This document shows positions 14,933-21,603 of a stretch of 21,606 nucleotides of DNA, one piece after another. The translations under genes were made by a program, and so were the position numbers. The notes under the pieces were generated by a model. The model was given only the letters and a program-made list of their open reading frames with translations, made no database searches and was not told where the DNA came from. This DNA is from a virus, in the IMG/VR virus record IMGVR_UViG_3300047334_000146, positions 1 through 21,606 of that record, one strand, 5' to 3'. Within the stretch, counting starts at the first letter, position 1, and the number at the start of each line of letters is the position of its first letter.

Positions 14933-15435
14933 TCAAGGCGTGCGCCAGCTCATCGACGCCCAGTCGAACGCGAACCCGTCCAGCTGTCCCAGCGCCACCA
15001 CCCAGGCCAGCCGCTCGGACGGCGCCAGGCTGAACGCCACGTCGAACGGCACCCCGTTCCGAACCAGGTACAAACTATCCACCAGATCGGGGTGCCCGCT
15101 CAGTTTCCCGGGTCGGCTGCCTCCGGGCCCGCGCCGTCCAGCGCATCGGCCACCGCCGCGATGCCCGCATCGCCGAGCCGCCGCACCAGCGCCTCCACCT
15201 GCTCCTCCGTCACCGGCGCGGGCACCGGCACGCCGTCGATCTCCGTCACCGCCGAGGCGAGCAGCGCCATGCCCAGATATGGCGCGTTCATGGAGAGCGT
15301 GGCGCCCAGCGCCTTAAACAGCCGCAACCGGTCCAGCGCATCCAGCCGCCGCAGCGTCAGCACGCGGCCGCCCGCATCCGTCGCCGCGACACGCCGCCCC
15401 GCCTCCGCCACCAGCCGCTCGGCAGGCCCTGCCAT
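14933..15435 (-). CDS. Tail assembly chaperone, long form made by -1 frameshift (GT-like)
   Basis: The frame after the first chaperone's stop is not independently startable by ATG. A -1 slip on GGGAAAC (15109-15103) gives CTG AGC GGG CAC ... and a 56-residue extension ending at a TGA at 14935-14933. The extension reads as a real protein: LSGHPDLVDSLYLVRNGVPF, then DVAFSLAPSERLAWVVALGQ, LDGFAFDWASMSWRTP, including the aromatic W...G..FDW..M.W ending common in tail-chaperone extensions. The fusion would be 167 residues. In lambda (G/GT) and P2 (E/E+E') such pairs recruit the tape measure and tube subunits at a fixed ratio. Location between the tube and tape-measure-slot genes is the classic one. 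The frameshift is predicted from sequence, not measured. Confidence 0.85.
15100..15435 (-). CDS. Tail assembly chaperone, short form (G-like)
   Basis: The protein has 111 residues from the ATG at 15435, which overlaps the tail-tube stop codon (TGATG). A longer in-frame start at 15501 was rejected because it lies inside the tube gene. The protein is mainly helical: MAGPAERLVAEAGRRV, LRRLDALDRLRLFKALG, LGMALLASAVTEIDGVPVPAPVTEEQVEALVRRLGDAGIAAVADAL. It has the length and helical character of phage tail-assembly chaperone N-parts. Its last codons GGA AAC form the slippery site with the stop TGA directly behind, so it is both a product and the first part of the frameshift protein. Confidence 0.82.
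   Translation of the reverse strand: MAGPAERLVAEAGRRVAATDAGGRVLTLRRLDALDRLRLFKALGATLSMNAPYLGMALLASAVTEIDGVPVPAPVTEEQVEALVRRLGDAGIAAVADALDGAGPEAADPGN
15103..15109 (-). promoter_or_regulatory. -1 ribosomal frameshift slippery heptamer GGGAAAC
   Basis: The minus strand reads CCG GGA AAC TGA, so the heptamer G GGA AAC is in the X XXY YYZ phase needed for tandem -1 slippage, with the stop as the next codon. Slipping opens a 56-codon frame. No strong downstream stem-loop or pseudoknot was seen by eye. Confidence 0.85.
15120..15124 (-). promoter_or_regulatory. Internal Shine-Dalgarno (GGAGG) upstream of the slippery site
   Basis: GGAGG lies in the chaperone coding sequence with exactly 10 nt (CAGCCGACCC) between it and the heptamer. 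An internal Shine-Dalgarno at this distance stimulates -1 frameshifting in E. coli dnaX. The matching spacing suggests the same role here. Confidence 0.6.
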
Positions 15436-15863
15436 CAGATGCGCTGCCGCTGCGTCGCGAAGAATTCCAGCTTCTGCTTCACGCTGGAATCGCCCCGCCA
15501 CGTGCCCGAATTGCTCACCCGGAACACCACGCCGCTATATTGGTAGGTGGAGGTCGAGCCATCCACCTCCTGCACGTACTGATACACCGTGCCGGCCGGC
15601 AGATAGCCCTGCGTGAAAAACGCCTGTTCCGCCGCCGCCATGAAATCATCGACCGCGCTGGTCCCGCGCTCCACCTCGAAGCTGCCCTCCCAGCCTTTCG
15701 GCAGTTCCGCACCCATCGGCACGCCATCCAGCCGGTCCAGCCGCACCGACTGCGTCAATTGCCGGCTCTCGAACCCTGTCACATAGGACAGATCGACGCG
15801 TCCCTGTGGTCCGAGCACGACGAGCTGGCAGTCCCTGCCTATGGAGAACGAATTGATCGGCAT
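15435..15863 (-). CDS. Phage tail tube protein
   Basis: The protein has 142 residues; the ATG at 15863 has AGGAAAGG upstream. The sequence fits the small tube proteins of contractile tails: MPINSFSIGRDCQLVVLGPQGRVDLSYVTGFESRQLTQSVRLDRLDG, then GWEGSFEVERGTSAVDDFMAAAEQAFFTQGYLP, a beta hairpin YQYVQEVDGSTSTYQYSGVVFRV and GTWRGDSSVKQKLEFFATQRQRI. Hexameric rings of this protein form the inner tube through which DNA passes. It sits between the sheath and the chaperone gene, the canonical order, but is separated from the sheath by a 206-base repeat-bearing gap. Confidence 0.88.
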   Translation of the reverse strand: MPINSFSIGRDCQLVVLGPQGRVDLSYVTGFESRQLTQSVRLDRLDGVPMGAELPKGWEGSFEVERGTSAVDDFMAAAEQAFFTQGYLPAGTVYQYVQEVDGSTSTYQYSGVVFRVSNSGTWRGDSSVKQKLEFFATQRQRI

Positions 15864-15917
15864 GGCATGGCCTTTCCTGGAATCACCCGGCGCGATTGAC
15901 TGAAGGCCAGGGCGTCG

Positions 15918-16037
15918 TGCGAAGCACGCGCCTAGCGTGGGTGCGAAGCACGCGCCTCGCGGTCGTGCGAAGCACGCGCCTGGCGTGGGTGCGAAGCACG
16001 CGCCTGGCGTGGGTGCGAAGCACGCGCCTCGCGTGAC
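15918..16037. repeat. 24-bp tandem repeat, five copies, each with a GTGC-GAA-GCAC hairpin
   Basis: Consecutive 24-bp units start at 15918, 15942, 15966, 15990 and 16014. The first 16 bases, TGCGAAGCACGCGCCT, are identical in all five; the last eight vary (AGCGTGGG, CGCGGTCG, GGCGTGGG twice, CGCGTGAC). Each unit, with the base before it, contains the inverted repeat GTGC/GCAC around GAA, read as GUGC-UUC-GCAC in the phage transcript. The array fills most of the gap between sheath and tube genes. Copies are back to back with no spacers, so this is not a CRISPR. Confidence 0.95.
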
Positions 16038-16069
16038 GCTCCCGGCCTTTCTAAATCACCCGCCCACAT

Positions 16070-17635
16070 TCAGCTCGGCAGGATCTGCTGCTGCACCAGC
16101 ACGGTCTGCCCACCCTCGACATTGACGATGAACTTCTCGTTGATGCCCTGATACTGCACCTGCGCATCGCTCTGCACGTAACCCAGGCTCGTCCGCGCCG
16201 GCGGATTATTGCTCGCGTCGCAAATCACCGAGAACGGCAACTTTCCGTTGCCGGTCATGCCCAGAATGCCCTGGCTCAGCAGCGTCTGCAGAAAGCTCAG
16301 CTGCGTCGAGCGGATTTGCTGGAACAGCTGGGTGTTGATCACCTGGCCCACGAACGGTCCCATGCCCGCCGCCAGCGTCGCCGCGATGAAATTCGTCATC
16401 CGGCTGTAATTGTCGCCATTGGTCGCGGCGTTGCCCGACGTGTTATGTCCGCACCTCACGCCCCAATAGGCGCCCCCAGGCTGCGGATTGGCGATCACGT
16501 CGATGCCTGCCGCAAACAGCGTCTGCAGCTCCGTCTCGCTATAGGTCGAGACCTGCCCGCTGCCCGGCAGCCCGGAGCGCTGCGTGCCGATCACGCTGTA
16601 CAGCGGCTTGTTCAGGCTCGATTGCGCGGGCGAGAGATTCCCCAACCGCCCGGCCACGAAACCCTGGGGTGAGACCAGCCGGATCACGCCGTTGCTCTGG
16701 TCGCTCCAATAGACCCAATCGCCGAACATCAGCTTGGCGCTGGTCGCATCGAGCCCCGCCTGCTGCATCACCATCACAGCGTCGGTGATCGTGTCGCCAG
16801 ATGGTCCCGTCAGGATCATGTAAACGCCTTCGGAGGCGCCGAACGCGGCCTGCGTCACCCATTGCGTGGGATCGTCGCTATCCGCCAGCACGCCGATGCT
16901 GCAGCCCTGGCCCCGCAGCGCATACATCCCCGTGCGCGGCACGACGTCCTGGCCCACCAGCACCGTGGCGCTCACCGCCGCCGCGCCATCCGTCCCGCCC
17001 AGCAATGTCCGTCCCGTCACCGCCGCCGGCGCGGTGCTCAGTGCCGTGCCTGCCGTCGCCACGACGAGCTGAGACGCACCGCGCAGCGGCCCCGTCCCGT
17101 CATTCACCGCATTGACCAGCGCCGGCCAGAACGTCGCCGGCGACGCCCCGGGGATGTTGTCGTACACCTCCGGCAGCAGCCCAGGCATGGCGAGCGTCAG
17201 TTTCCACGTTCCGGCCTGCGATCCCGTAGTCAGCGCCACGCTCACCGTATTGCCGAGTGCGCCGCTGTACCGCGCCGTCAGCATCGCGGCATAGGCGCCG
17301 TTCGCCACCCCGAATGCATAACTGGCGGCGGTATCGGTGCCATCCGTCACGCGCACGCAGCGGAACCCGGTGGCGCCCTGCTGCACCGCCGTCGCCACCT
17401 GCGTGCCCATATCGTATTTGCGCACGATCACCGGCCCGAACGCCGCCGCGTAATCCGCCATGGAACCCGCGATCACCGGCTGGTTCACCGGCCCCCAGCT
17501 CGCCGTGCCGACGATCCCCACCAGATTGGTCGGCACGCCGTTCAGCACCAGATTCTGCGGCGGCACGATCTGCACGTACAGATCCGGCACCACCAGCGCC
17601 GCGGTATTGATCGATCCCTGCTGATAAATCGTCAT
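16070..17635 (-). CDS. Contractile tail sheath protein
   Basis: The protein has 521 residues; the ATG at 17635 has AGGAGGG 7 nt upstream. It is recognisable as a phage sheath protein by its opening (YQQGSINTAALVVPDLYVQIVPPQ..LNGVPTNLVGIVGTASWGPVNQPVIAG), the middle domain, and especially the C-terminal domain with NYSRMTNFIAATLAAGMGPFVGQ, LSFLQTLLSQGILG and the final strands that join neighbouring subunits (NEKFIVNVEGGQTVLVQQQILPS). It forms the outer contractile tube around the tail tube protein. It follows the 52-residue gene after 3 nt. Presence of this gene defines the particle as a myovirus-type phage. Confidence 0.93.
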   Translation of the reverse strand: MTIYQQGSINTAALVVPDLYVQIVPPQNLVLNGVPTNLVGIVGTASWGPVNQPVIAGSMADYAAAFGPVIVRKYDMGTQVATAVQQGATGFRCVRVTDGTDTAASYAFGVANGAYAAMLTARYSGALGNTVSVALTTGSQAGTWKLTLAMPGLLPEVYDNIPGASPATFWPALVNAVNDGTGPLRGASQLVVATAGTALSTAPAAVTGRTLLGGTDGAAAVSATVLVGQDVVPRTGMYALRGQGCSIGVLADSDDPTQWVTQAAFGASEGVYMILTGPSGDTITDAVMVMQQAGLDATSAKLMFGDWVYWSDQSNGVIRLVSPQGFVAGRLGNLSPAQSSLNKPLYSVIGTQRSGLPGSGQVSTYSETELQTLFAAGIDVIANPQPGGAYWGVRCGHNTSGNAATNGDNYSRMTNFIAATLAAGMGPFVGQVINTQLFQQIRSTQLSFLQTLLSQGILGMTGNGKLPFSVICDASNNPPARTSLGYVQSDAQVQYQGINEKFIVNVEGGQTVLVQQQILPS

Positions 17636-17638
17636 GGC

Positions 17639-17797
17639 TCAGCCCTCCTGCGCCGGCGGCTGAGACGGCAGATGCGTGGCGACCACGCTGCGCGCATTCT
17701 CGCCGGCCAGCGTCTCGCGCATCGTCTTCGTATCGATGATCAGGTCGCCCTGCTTGTAACGCCCGAACGGGCGCACCACCACCAACGCGCCGCTCAT
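17639..17797 (-). CDS. Small protein before the sheath, unknown function
   Basis: The protein has 52 residues. The ATG at 17797 is fixed by an excellent Shine-Dalgarno (GAGGGGAG, 7-nt spacing). A start at 17836 would lie inside the preceding gene. The sequence MSGALVVVRPFGRYKQGDLI...TMRETLAGENARSVVATHLP has a beta-strand start, a G-R-Y-K-Q-G-D-L-I turn that reminds one of small structural phage proteins, and a Pro/Gln-rich end. It lies 13 nt after the putative neck protein and 3 nt before the sheath, so it is probably a minor structural or assembly protein. Confidence 0.7.
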   Translation of the reverse strand: MSGALVVVRPFGRYKQGDLIIDTKTMRETLAGENARSVVATHLPSQPPAQEG

Positions 17798-17810
17798 GCG
17801 CAAACTCCCC

Positions 17811-18614
17811 TCAGGCAAAGATCGTGGTTCCGTCATAATCCAGATCGCCGAACAGCATGGTCGGGCGCTGCACCGTCACCGTCGTGCCGTACTCGACCAC
17901 GAACACCAATTCGCGCCGGTACACCGACGCCACCTGGTCGTCGTCGAAACTCGCCGTCCTGGCATAGCGCAGCCGGCCCGCCGTCCCGTCCGCGAGCGTC
18001 AGGAACGCGATCTGCGCCAGCGCCGCCGAAATCGCGCCGCAGACCGCGTCGCGCGCCGCGGGGGTGGGCGCCCAGACCGAAATCCGGATCTCCTGTTCCT
18101 GCCGGGCCCATTCCTGCACCACGCTGGCCGTACCCGCGGTGCGCGCCACCAGCGTCACCGCGCCGGGGATTGTCAGAGTGGCCTGCTGCAACCAGCAGAT
18201 CCGCACGGCCCGTATCGCATCCGCCAATGCCGCCGCCACCAGCGCCCCGCTGTCACCGGCCTGCGCCGCGTACACAAAGGGCTGCCCATCCGCCAGTACG
18301 CCGGCCAGTTCGCCGCCCAGCGCCGTGCCGGCGAACGTCGCGCTCTGCCCGCTCACCGCCGCACCCAGCCCATTGGCAATCGCCAGCGTCGCGGTCTGCA
18401 CGCCCCACCGCGTCGTGTCCCGCGTCGCGCCCGGCACCGGAAACACGCACACATCCACCAGGCCCGCGGCGCGATCCAGCGTCAGCCCGGTCACCGGCGG
18501 CGTTCCGCGATAAACCCGCGCCGGCTGGCCACCCAGTCGCACCACCGGCCCGCCACCGCCGGCACACGCCACCGCCGCCACCAGCGCGTTTTCCACGTCG
18601 CAAAGATCGGCCAA
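17811..18614 (-). CDS. Putative neck / tail-completion protein
   Basis: The protein has 267 residues. The start chosen is TTG at 18614 because CGGGAG lies 6 nt upstream and the protein then begins with the typical (M)ADLCDVENALVAAV. Another TTG at 18659 directly after the upstream stop would add 15 residues. The protein has an N-terminal helix, a beta region with VRLGGQPARVYRGTPPVTG, a middle Ala-rich helical part (ALVAAALADAIRAVRICWLQQ), and a C-terminal beta half containing RYARTASFDDDQVASVYRRELVFVVEYGTTVTV. I know no family name. The position between connector-type genes and the sheath is where a tail terminator would be expected. Confidence 0.65.
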   Translation of the reverse strand: MADLCDVENALVAAVACAGGGGPVVRLGGQPARVYRGTPPVTGLTLDRAAGLVDVCVFPVPGATRDTTRWGVQTATLAIANGLGAAVSGQSATFAGTALGGELAGVLADGQPFVYAAQAGDSGALVAAALADAIRAVRICWLQQATLTIPGAVTLVARTAGTASVVQEWARQEQEIRISVWAPTPAARDAVCGAISAALAQIAFLTLADGTAGRLRYARTASFDDDQVASVYRRELVFVVEYGTTVTVQRPTMLFGDLDYDGTTIFA

Positions 18615-18659
18615 TATCGGCTCCCGCCGCAGGACGCCGCAGCGTCGGAAATCCGCCAA

Positions 18660-19298
18660 TCAGCCGGCGACCTGCCGCAGGATCATGCGCCAGCCGAGAT
18701 CGCTCTGCTCGGCCGAGGCCACCAGAAAAAAGCGCCCGGTATCGTCCGCCACCACATCTCCCGCCAGCACCGCGCAGGGCAGTGCCGGCAGCAGAAGCGT
18801 CCAGCTGCCGAAACGGGATTCCGGCAAGCTGCCGGAGACGCGCGCGCTCTGCGCGAGCAGGCTGGCCGGCCAGCCTTCCAGCACGGTCGCGGCGCTTTCC
18901 GCCACCATGCCGCCATAGCCGCCGAACGACGGGGCAGGGGGGCGCGATATCGTCACCACGCGGTTCGTCTTCACGCATTGCGCCGGCAGCAAAGGCCGCT
19001 GGGCCGCCACGAAATATACCGCGGCGGCCCTATCGGCCGCGCCGCCGGACAGATAATCCCCCGCCTGCGTATAGAGGGAATCGAAAACCCCCCACCAGAC
19101 CGGTTCGCCGAACCCGCTCACCCGCCGGAACCGCTCATCCAGCGCGTTGAACGCGGCCTCGAGCTTGATCACACGGTTCGCCGGCGCCAGCGGCGCGCAG
19201 GCCCCGCGCGGCCGGTACACCACGAAGGGTGTCCCCAGCCTTCGCGCCGCCACGCCCAGCCCCTTGCTGATCAGGTTCTGCAGCCTGGGCCCGTCCAT
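18660..19298 (-). CDS. Putative head-tail connector (head-closure) protein
   Basis: The protein has 212 residues from the ATG at 19298, sharing its A with the upstream TGA (TGATG). A GTG one codon earlier is also possible. The N-terminus MDGPRLQNLISKGLGVAARRLGTPFVVYRPRG is followed by a W-W-G-V-F-D-S-L-Y-T-Q-A-G-D-Y-L segment (about 65-84), the hydrophobic block VYFVAAQRPLLPAQCV, and a C-terminal beta domain with ALPCAVLAGDVVADDTGRFFLVASAEQSDLGWRMILRQ. The final strand pattern, as in many stopper or baseplate-like proteins, is compatible with a neck ring. No name can be given from sequence alone; the role is inferred from its place after the capsid. Confidence 0.65.
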   Translation of the reverse strand: MDGPRLQNLISKGLGVAARRLGTPFVVYRPRGACAPLAPANRVIKLEAAFNALDERFRRVSGFGEPVWWGVFDSLYTQAGDYLSGGAADRAAAVYFVAAQRPLLPAQCVKTNRVVTISRPPAPSFGGYGGMVAESAATVLEGWPASLLAQSARVSGSLPESRFGSWTLLLPALPCAVLAGDVVADDTGRFFLVASAEQSDLGWRMILRQVAG

Positions 19299-19672
19299 CA
19301 CACCACCAGGCTCAGGCCGCCTTGCCCAAGTCCTTCGCCGGGCGGCACGCCCATGAACGCGCAGAGCCGCCGCCGCCAGCCATCGAACAGCCGCACCCGG
19401 TCGGCGACCTCGTTGCTGTTATGCGTCCACGATGCCGCGGCCTCGCTGTCCAGATTCTCGCTGGCGCCCACCACGGCGAGCTCCAGCTGCGCCAGCGTCG
19501 CCAGATACGTCACCACGACGGCCATTTCATTGGCCGAGAGGTTGTTCATGCGGTATTCCAGCGCACCATAGGCGGTGAAGAAGCGCCAGCCCATATTGCC
19601 GTCCGGCGCCGCACCATAGGCCGGATAGCCGCAGAACCGGCGGATGGCAGTCTTCTGCTGATCGGTGAACAT
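19298..19672 (-). CDS. Putative head-tail adaptor protein
   Basis: The protein has 124 residues. The ATG at 19672 is supported by AAAGGGG upstream; an open extension to 19825 enters the capsid gene and was rejected. The protein is helical: MFTDQQKTAIRRFCGYPAYG, then GWRFFTAYGALEYRMNNLSANEMAVVVTYLATLAQLELAVVGASENLDS and NEVADRVRLFDGWRRRLCAFMGVPPG. A helical protein of this size directly after the capsid gene fits the adaptor that docks on the portal. The sequence style is one I associate with prophages of alphaproteobacteria, but this is memory, not a search result. Confidence 0.7.
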   Translation of the reverse strand: MFTDQQKTAIRRFCGYPAYGAAPDGNMGWRFFTAYGALEYRMNNLSANEMAVVVTYLATLAQLELAVVGASENLDSEAAASWTHNSNEVADRVRLFDGWRRRLCAFMGVPPGEGLGQGGLSLVV

Positions 19673-19713
19673 GGCGCACCCCTTTGATCGGAAAGCCGGA
19701 GTGGGCGCCGCCG

Positions 19714-21042
19714 TCAGCCGATATGTTCGATCATCACCGCCCGTTTGAAGCTGGCATTGGTCGCCGTCGGCACCGTCAGATTCGTCGTCGTGGTGTCCGA
19801 GGGCGCGCAGAACCCGCCCATCCAATACCAGGATTGCGCAATGATCTGCTGCAGCCGGTCGATCGGCTCGCGCGTCACCATGCAGACATTATCCACCATG
19901 GAAACGATGGAGTCCGCCGGGGCCACGTCCTCGGCCGCCATGCCAGCGAAATCGCCCTCGATCAGCGCGCCTTTGCCCACCAGGATCGGCCGCCTGATCA
20001 TGGCGCCCGTCACACCCGGCGCCGCCTGCACATAGGCTTCCGTCGTCAGCACGAAGCGCAGACCGAGGAATTCGTTCACCACCCCCTGGCCTGGCTTGAA
20101 CACCTCATTGGCCGAGGTCACGCCGATGAACAGGCGCTGGAAATCCTGGTCGGCAAATAATTGCCGCGCGCTGATCGGATCCAGATAGCAGTTATAGGAT
20201 CCGTCGATGTCCGGCACGGCGTTCAGCCGCAGATTGGCCACCGCATCCAGCACGTTGCTCATGGTCAGCGTGTCGGTGCTCACGAGCTGCCCGGTATTGG
20301 TTCGCCCGTTGGGCCGCAGGATCAACGACGCGGTCGCCGCCTGCGCCGTATTCCCGGCCGTACCGTCGCTCACCGTCACATTGCCCGAAAAGGTCAGCAC
20401 GCCCGAAATGCCGCCCGGCGCCGTGGACAGGTTGGTCGCATCCGCGGCGGCCCCGACCAGCGTATAACTATCCGCACCCACGGTCACCGTCAGCGGATTG
20501 CTGGCGGACACCGTCTGCTGCACGCCGTTCACGAACGCGGTCTGGAAGCCGCGTATATCGTCCACGCTCACCGCAGGCCCCGCCGATGCCAGCGTCACCC
20601 GCACCCGCGTATTGCCCCCGAAATACGGCGCGAACAGCGCATTGCGCGCCAGATCATCCAGGCTGCGCGCCGCCTGCTCGCCATTCACATACGCATTCTG
20701 CAAAAACTGGCTGGCAATCCCCACACGGCTCGTCACCATGTTCAGATCCATGGTGGAGGCGTAATGGTTGATGCTGAGCGTGTATTGCTCCACGCCCCAG
20801 CTGCCGGGGGTCAGACCGTTATCCAGATTCGTGTTTGTCGCCGGCGCCAGCGGCGTCGTCACCGCCGGGCGCAGCCCGGCCCGCGTCTTGGTCAGTGTCT
20901 CGCCGATGCCGACTGCGATCTCCTCCCGGTCCGCGCAGGCGCGGAACCCCAGGCGGGAGCGCAGCGCCTGCTGGAACTCACGTTCCAGAAAGCCCTGCTG
21001 AATGATCGGCTGCAGCGCAAGCGGAAAATTCTGGATACCCAT
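19714..21042 (-). CDS. Major capsid protein (HK97-fold, N4 gp56-like)
   Basis: The protein has 442 residues; the ATG at 21042 has GGGGG upstream. The N-terminal segment FPLALQPIIQQGFLEREFQQALRSRLGFRACADREEIAVGIGETLTKTRAGL, followed by the N-D-N-G-like region TPGSWGVEQYTLSINHYASTMDLNMVTSRVGIASQFLQNAYVNGEQAARSLDDLARNALF, has the layout of gp56-family capsids. A Thr/Gly/Ser-rich insertion at about 175-260 is probably a surface domain. The second half contains YNCYLDPISARQLFADQDFQRLF, VVNEFLGLRFVLTTEAYVQ and a C-terminal W-Y-W-M-G-G. No separate scaffold or protease gene lies in the window. A 399-base non-coding leader precedes it, unlike the rest of the operon, so it may have its own promoter or an mRNA processing site. 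Confidence 0.85.
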   Translation of the reverse strand: MGIQNFPLALQPIIQQGFLEREFQQALRSRLGFRACADREEIAVGIGETLTKTRAGLRPAVTTPLAPATNTNLDNGLTPGSWGVEQYTLSINHYASTMDLNMVTSRVGIASQFLQNAYVNGEQAARSLDDLARNALFAPYFGGNTRVRVTLASAGPAVSVDDIRGFQTAFVNGVQQTVSASNPLTVTVGADSYTLVGAAADATNLSTAPGGISGVLTFSGNVTVSDGTAGNTAQAATASLILRPNGRTNTGQLVSTDTLTMSNVLDAVANLRLNAVPDIDGSYNCYLDPISARQLFADQDFQRLFIGVTSANEVFKPGQGVVNEFLGLRFVLTTEAYVQAAPGVTGAMIRRPILVGKGALIEGDFAGMAAEDVAPADSIVSMVDNVCMVTREPIDRLQQIIAQSWYWMGGFCAPSDTTTTNLTVPTATNASFKRAVMIEHIG

Positions 21043-21171
21043 GCAAGCCCCCGCAAAGAAAAAGATCGGCAGGGCCCGCGCCGCAGCCGTTGGTCATGGT
21101 CGTCATGTCCGCACAACACGCCAGGACACGGGGGTTCTACCCCTCGCCTCCATTCAGGCCGTCACACCGAA

Positions 21172-21189
21172 GGCGTGCGAACGCACGCC
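21172..21189. other. Perfect hairpin GGCGTGC-GAAC-GCACGCC
   Basis: Seven perfect G/C-dominated base pairs close a four-base loop (GTTC on the transcribed strand). No T-run follows on either strand, so it does not look like an intrinsic terminator. The arms contain the same GTGCG/CGCAC core seen in both tandem arrays. Confidence 0.75.
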
Positions 21190-21273
21190 GGCCCCAAACG
21201 CCATTTTCAGGATGAATAAACAAACCAGATCTGATGCGGCCCGCCTCAGCGGGGTCCAGGGGCCTCACGTGCA

Positions 21274-21427
21274 GAGCGCGCTCCGCACGACCGAGGCGCG
21301 CGCTCCGCACCATCTAGCAGCGCGCTCCGCACGACCGAGGCGCGTGCGTCGCACCACCTAGCAGCGTGCGCCGCACCATCTAACAGCGTCCGCCGCAGCA
21401 TCTCGCAGCGTGCGTCGCACGACGCCC
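21274..21427. repeat. 22-bp tandem repeat, seven imperfect copies
   Basis: Units begin at 21274, 21296, 21318, 21340, 21362, 21384 and 21406, all exactly 22 bp. The consensus is (c/g)(a/c)gcg(c/t)(g)c(t/g)(c/t)CGCAC(g/c)A(c/t)C(g/t)AG. Copies alternate between a GCGCGCTCCGCAC and a GCGTGCGTCGCAC core; the latter contains the palindrome GTGCG-T-CGCAC. The array begins 14 bases after the stop of the 53-residue gene. Confidence 0.85.
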
Positions 21428-21441
21428 AAGGCCTTCCCTCC

Positions 21442-21603
21442 CTATTGCCGCCGCAGCAACTCCGCCCGCGCCAGCCGCCATTCCTCCAGCGTCATCTCCG
21501 TGGCACGCTTCTGCCTCGCCGCCGCTGCCGCCGGCACGCCCGCCACGCTGCTCGAGCTCTGCGCCCCGAACAGAAATGGCTTGTCCCGCCGCAGCCGCGT
21601 CAT
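21442..21603 (-). CDS. Small protein of unknown function, possibly truncated by the window edge
   Basis: This is a minus-strand frame of 53 codons from ATG 21603 to TAG 21444-21442: MTRLRRDKPFLFGAQSSSS, an Ala-rich linker, then a helical, charged end MTLEEWRLARAELLRRQ. The codon before the ATG is also open, so an upstream start outside the window is possible. The C-terminal E-E-W-R-L-A-R-A-E-L-L-R-R looks like a real amphipathic helix and third positions are mostly G/C. It lies upstream of the capsid leader, where small decoration, scaffold or accessory proteins are common. I do not recognise a family. Confidence 0.5.
   Translation of the reverse strand: MTRLRRDKPFLFGAQSSSSVAGVPAAAAARQKRATEMTLEEWRLARAELLRRQ

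Larger units (their letters stand above)
21043..21441 (-). promoter_or_regulatory. Non-coding leader upstream of the capsid gene
   Basis: These 399 bases hold no credible gene on either strand. From upstream to downstream in transcription they contain the seven-copy 22-bp array (21427-21274), an AT-richer patch around 21234-21201 (TTTGTTTATTC on the minus strand) that is the only promoter-like stretch in the area but lacks a clear -10/-35 pair, a strong inverted repeat at 21189-21172, and a T-rich stretch (CTTTTTC) shortly before the capsid Shine-Dalgarno. A promoter for capsid transcription is plausible but unproven. Confidence 0.35.

Noticed and set aside
15918-16037. CRISPR array
   Set aside because: The 24-bp units are contiguous with no spacers and no cas genes are nearby. 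The 22-bp array at 21274-21427 fails for the same reason.
16862-19150. Very long open frame (762 codons) on the plus strand opposite the sheath and neck genes
   Set aside because: It is Arg/His/Pro-rich, lacks domains and is antisense to well-supported genes; GC-rich DNA routinely leaves such frames open. The same applies to plus-strand frames at 3931-6027, 13619-15616, 7920-9386 and 6370-7524.
20892-21119. 75-codon minus-strand frame overlapping the capsid start
   Set aside because: It is an Arg/Ser-rich shadow mostly inside the capsid gene, with no Shine-Dalgarno and no recognisable features.
21201-21234. Sigma-70-type promoter for the capsid gene
   Set aside because: The patch is AT-rich and has a TTGTTT, but no acceptable -10 hexamer sits 16-18 bases downstream; noted only as a possibility in the leader entry.
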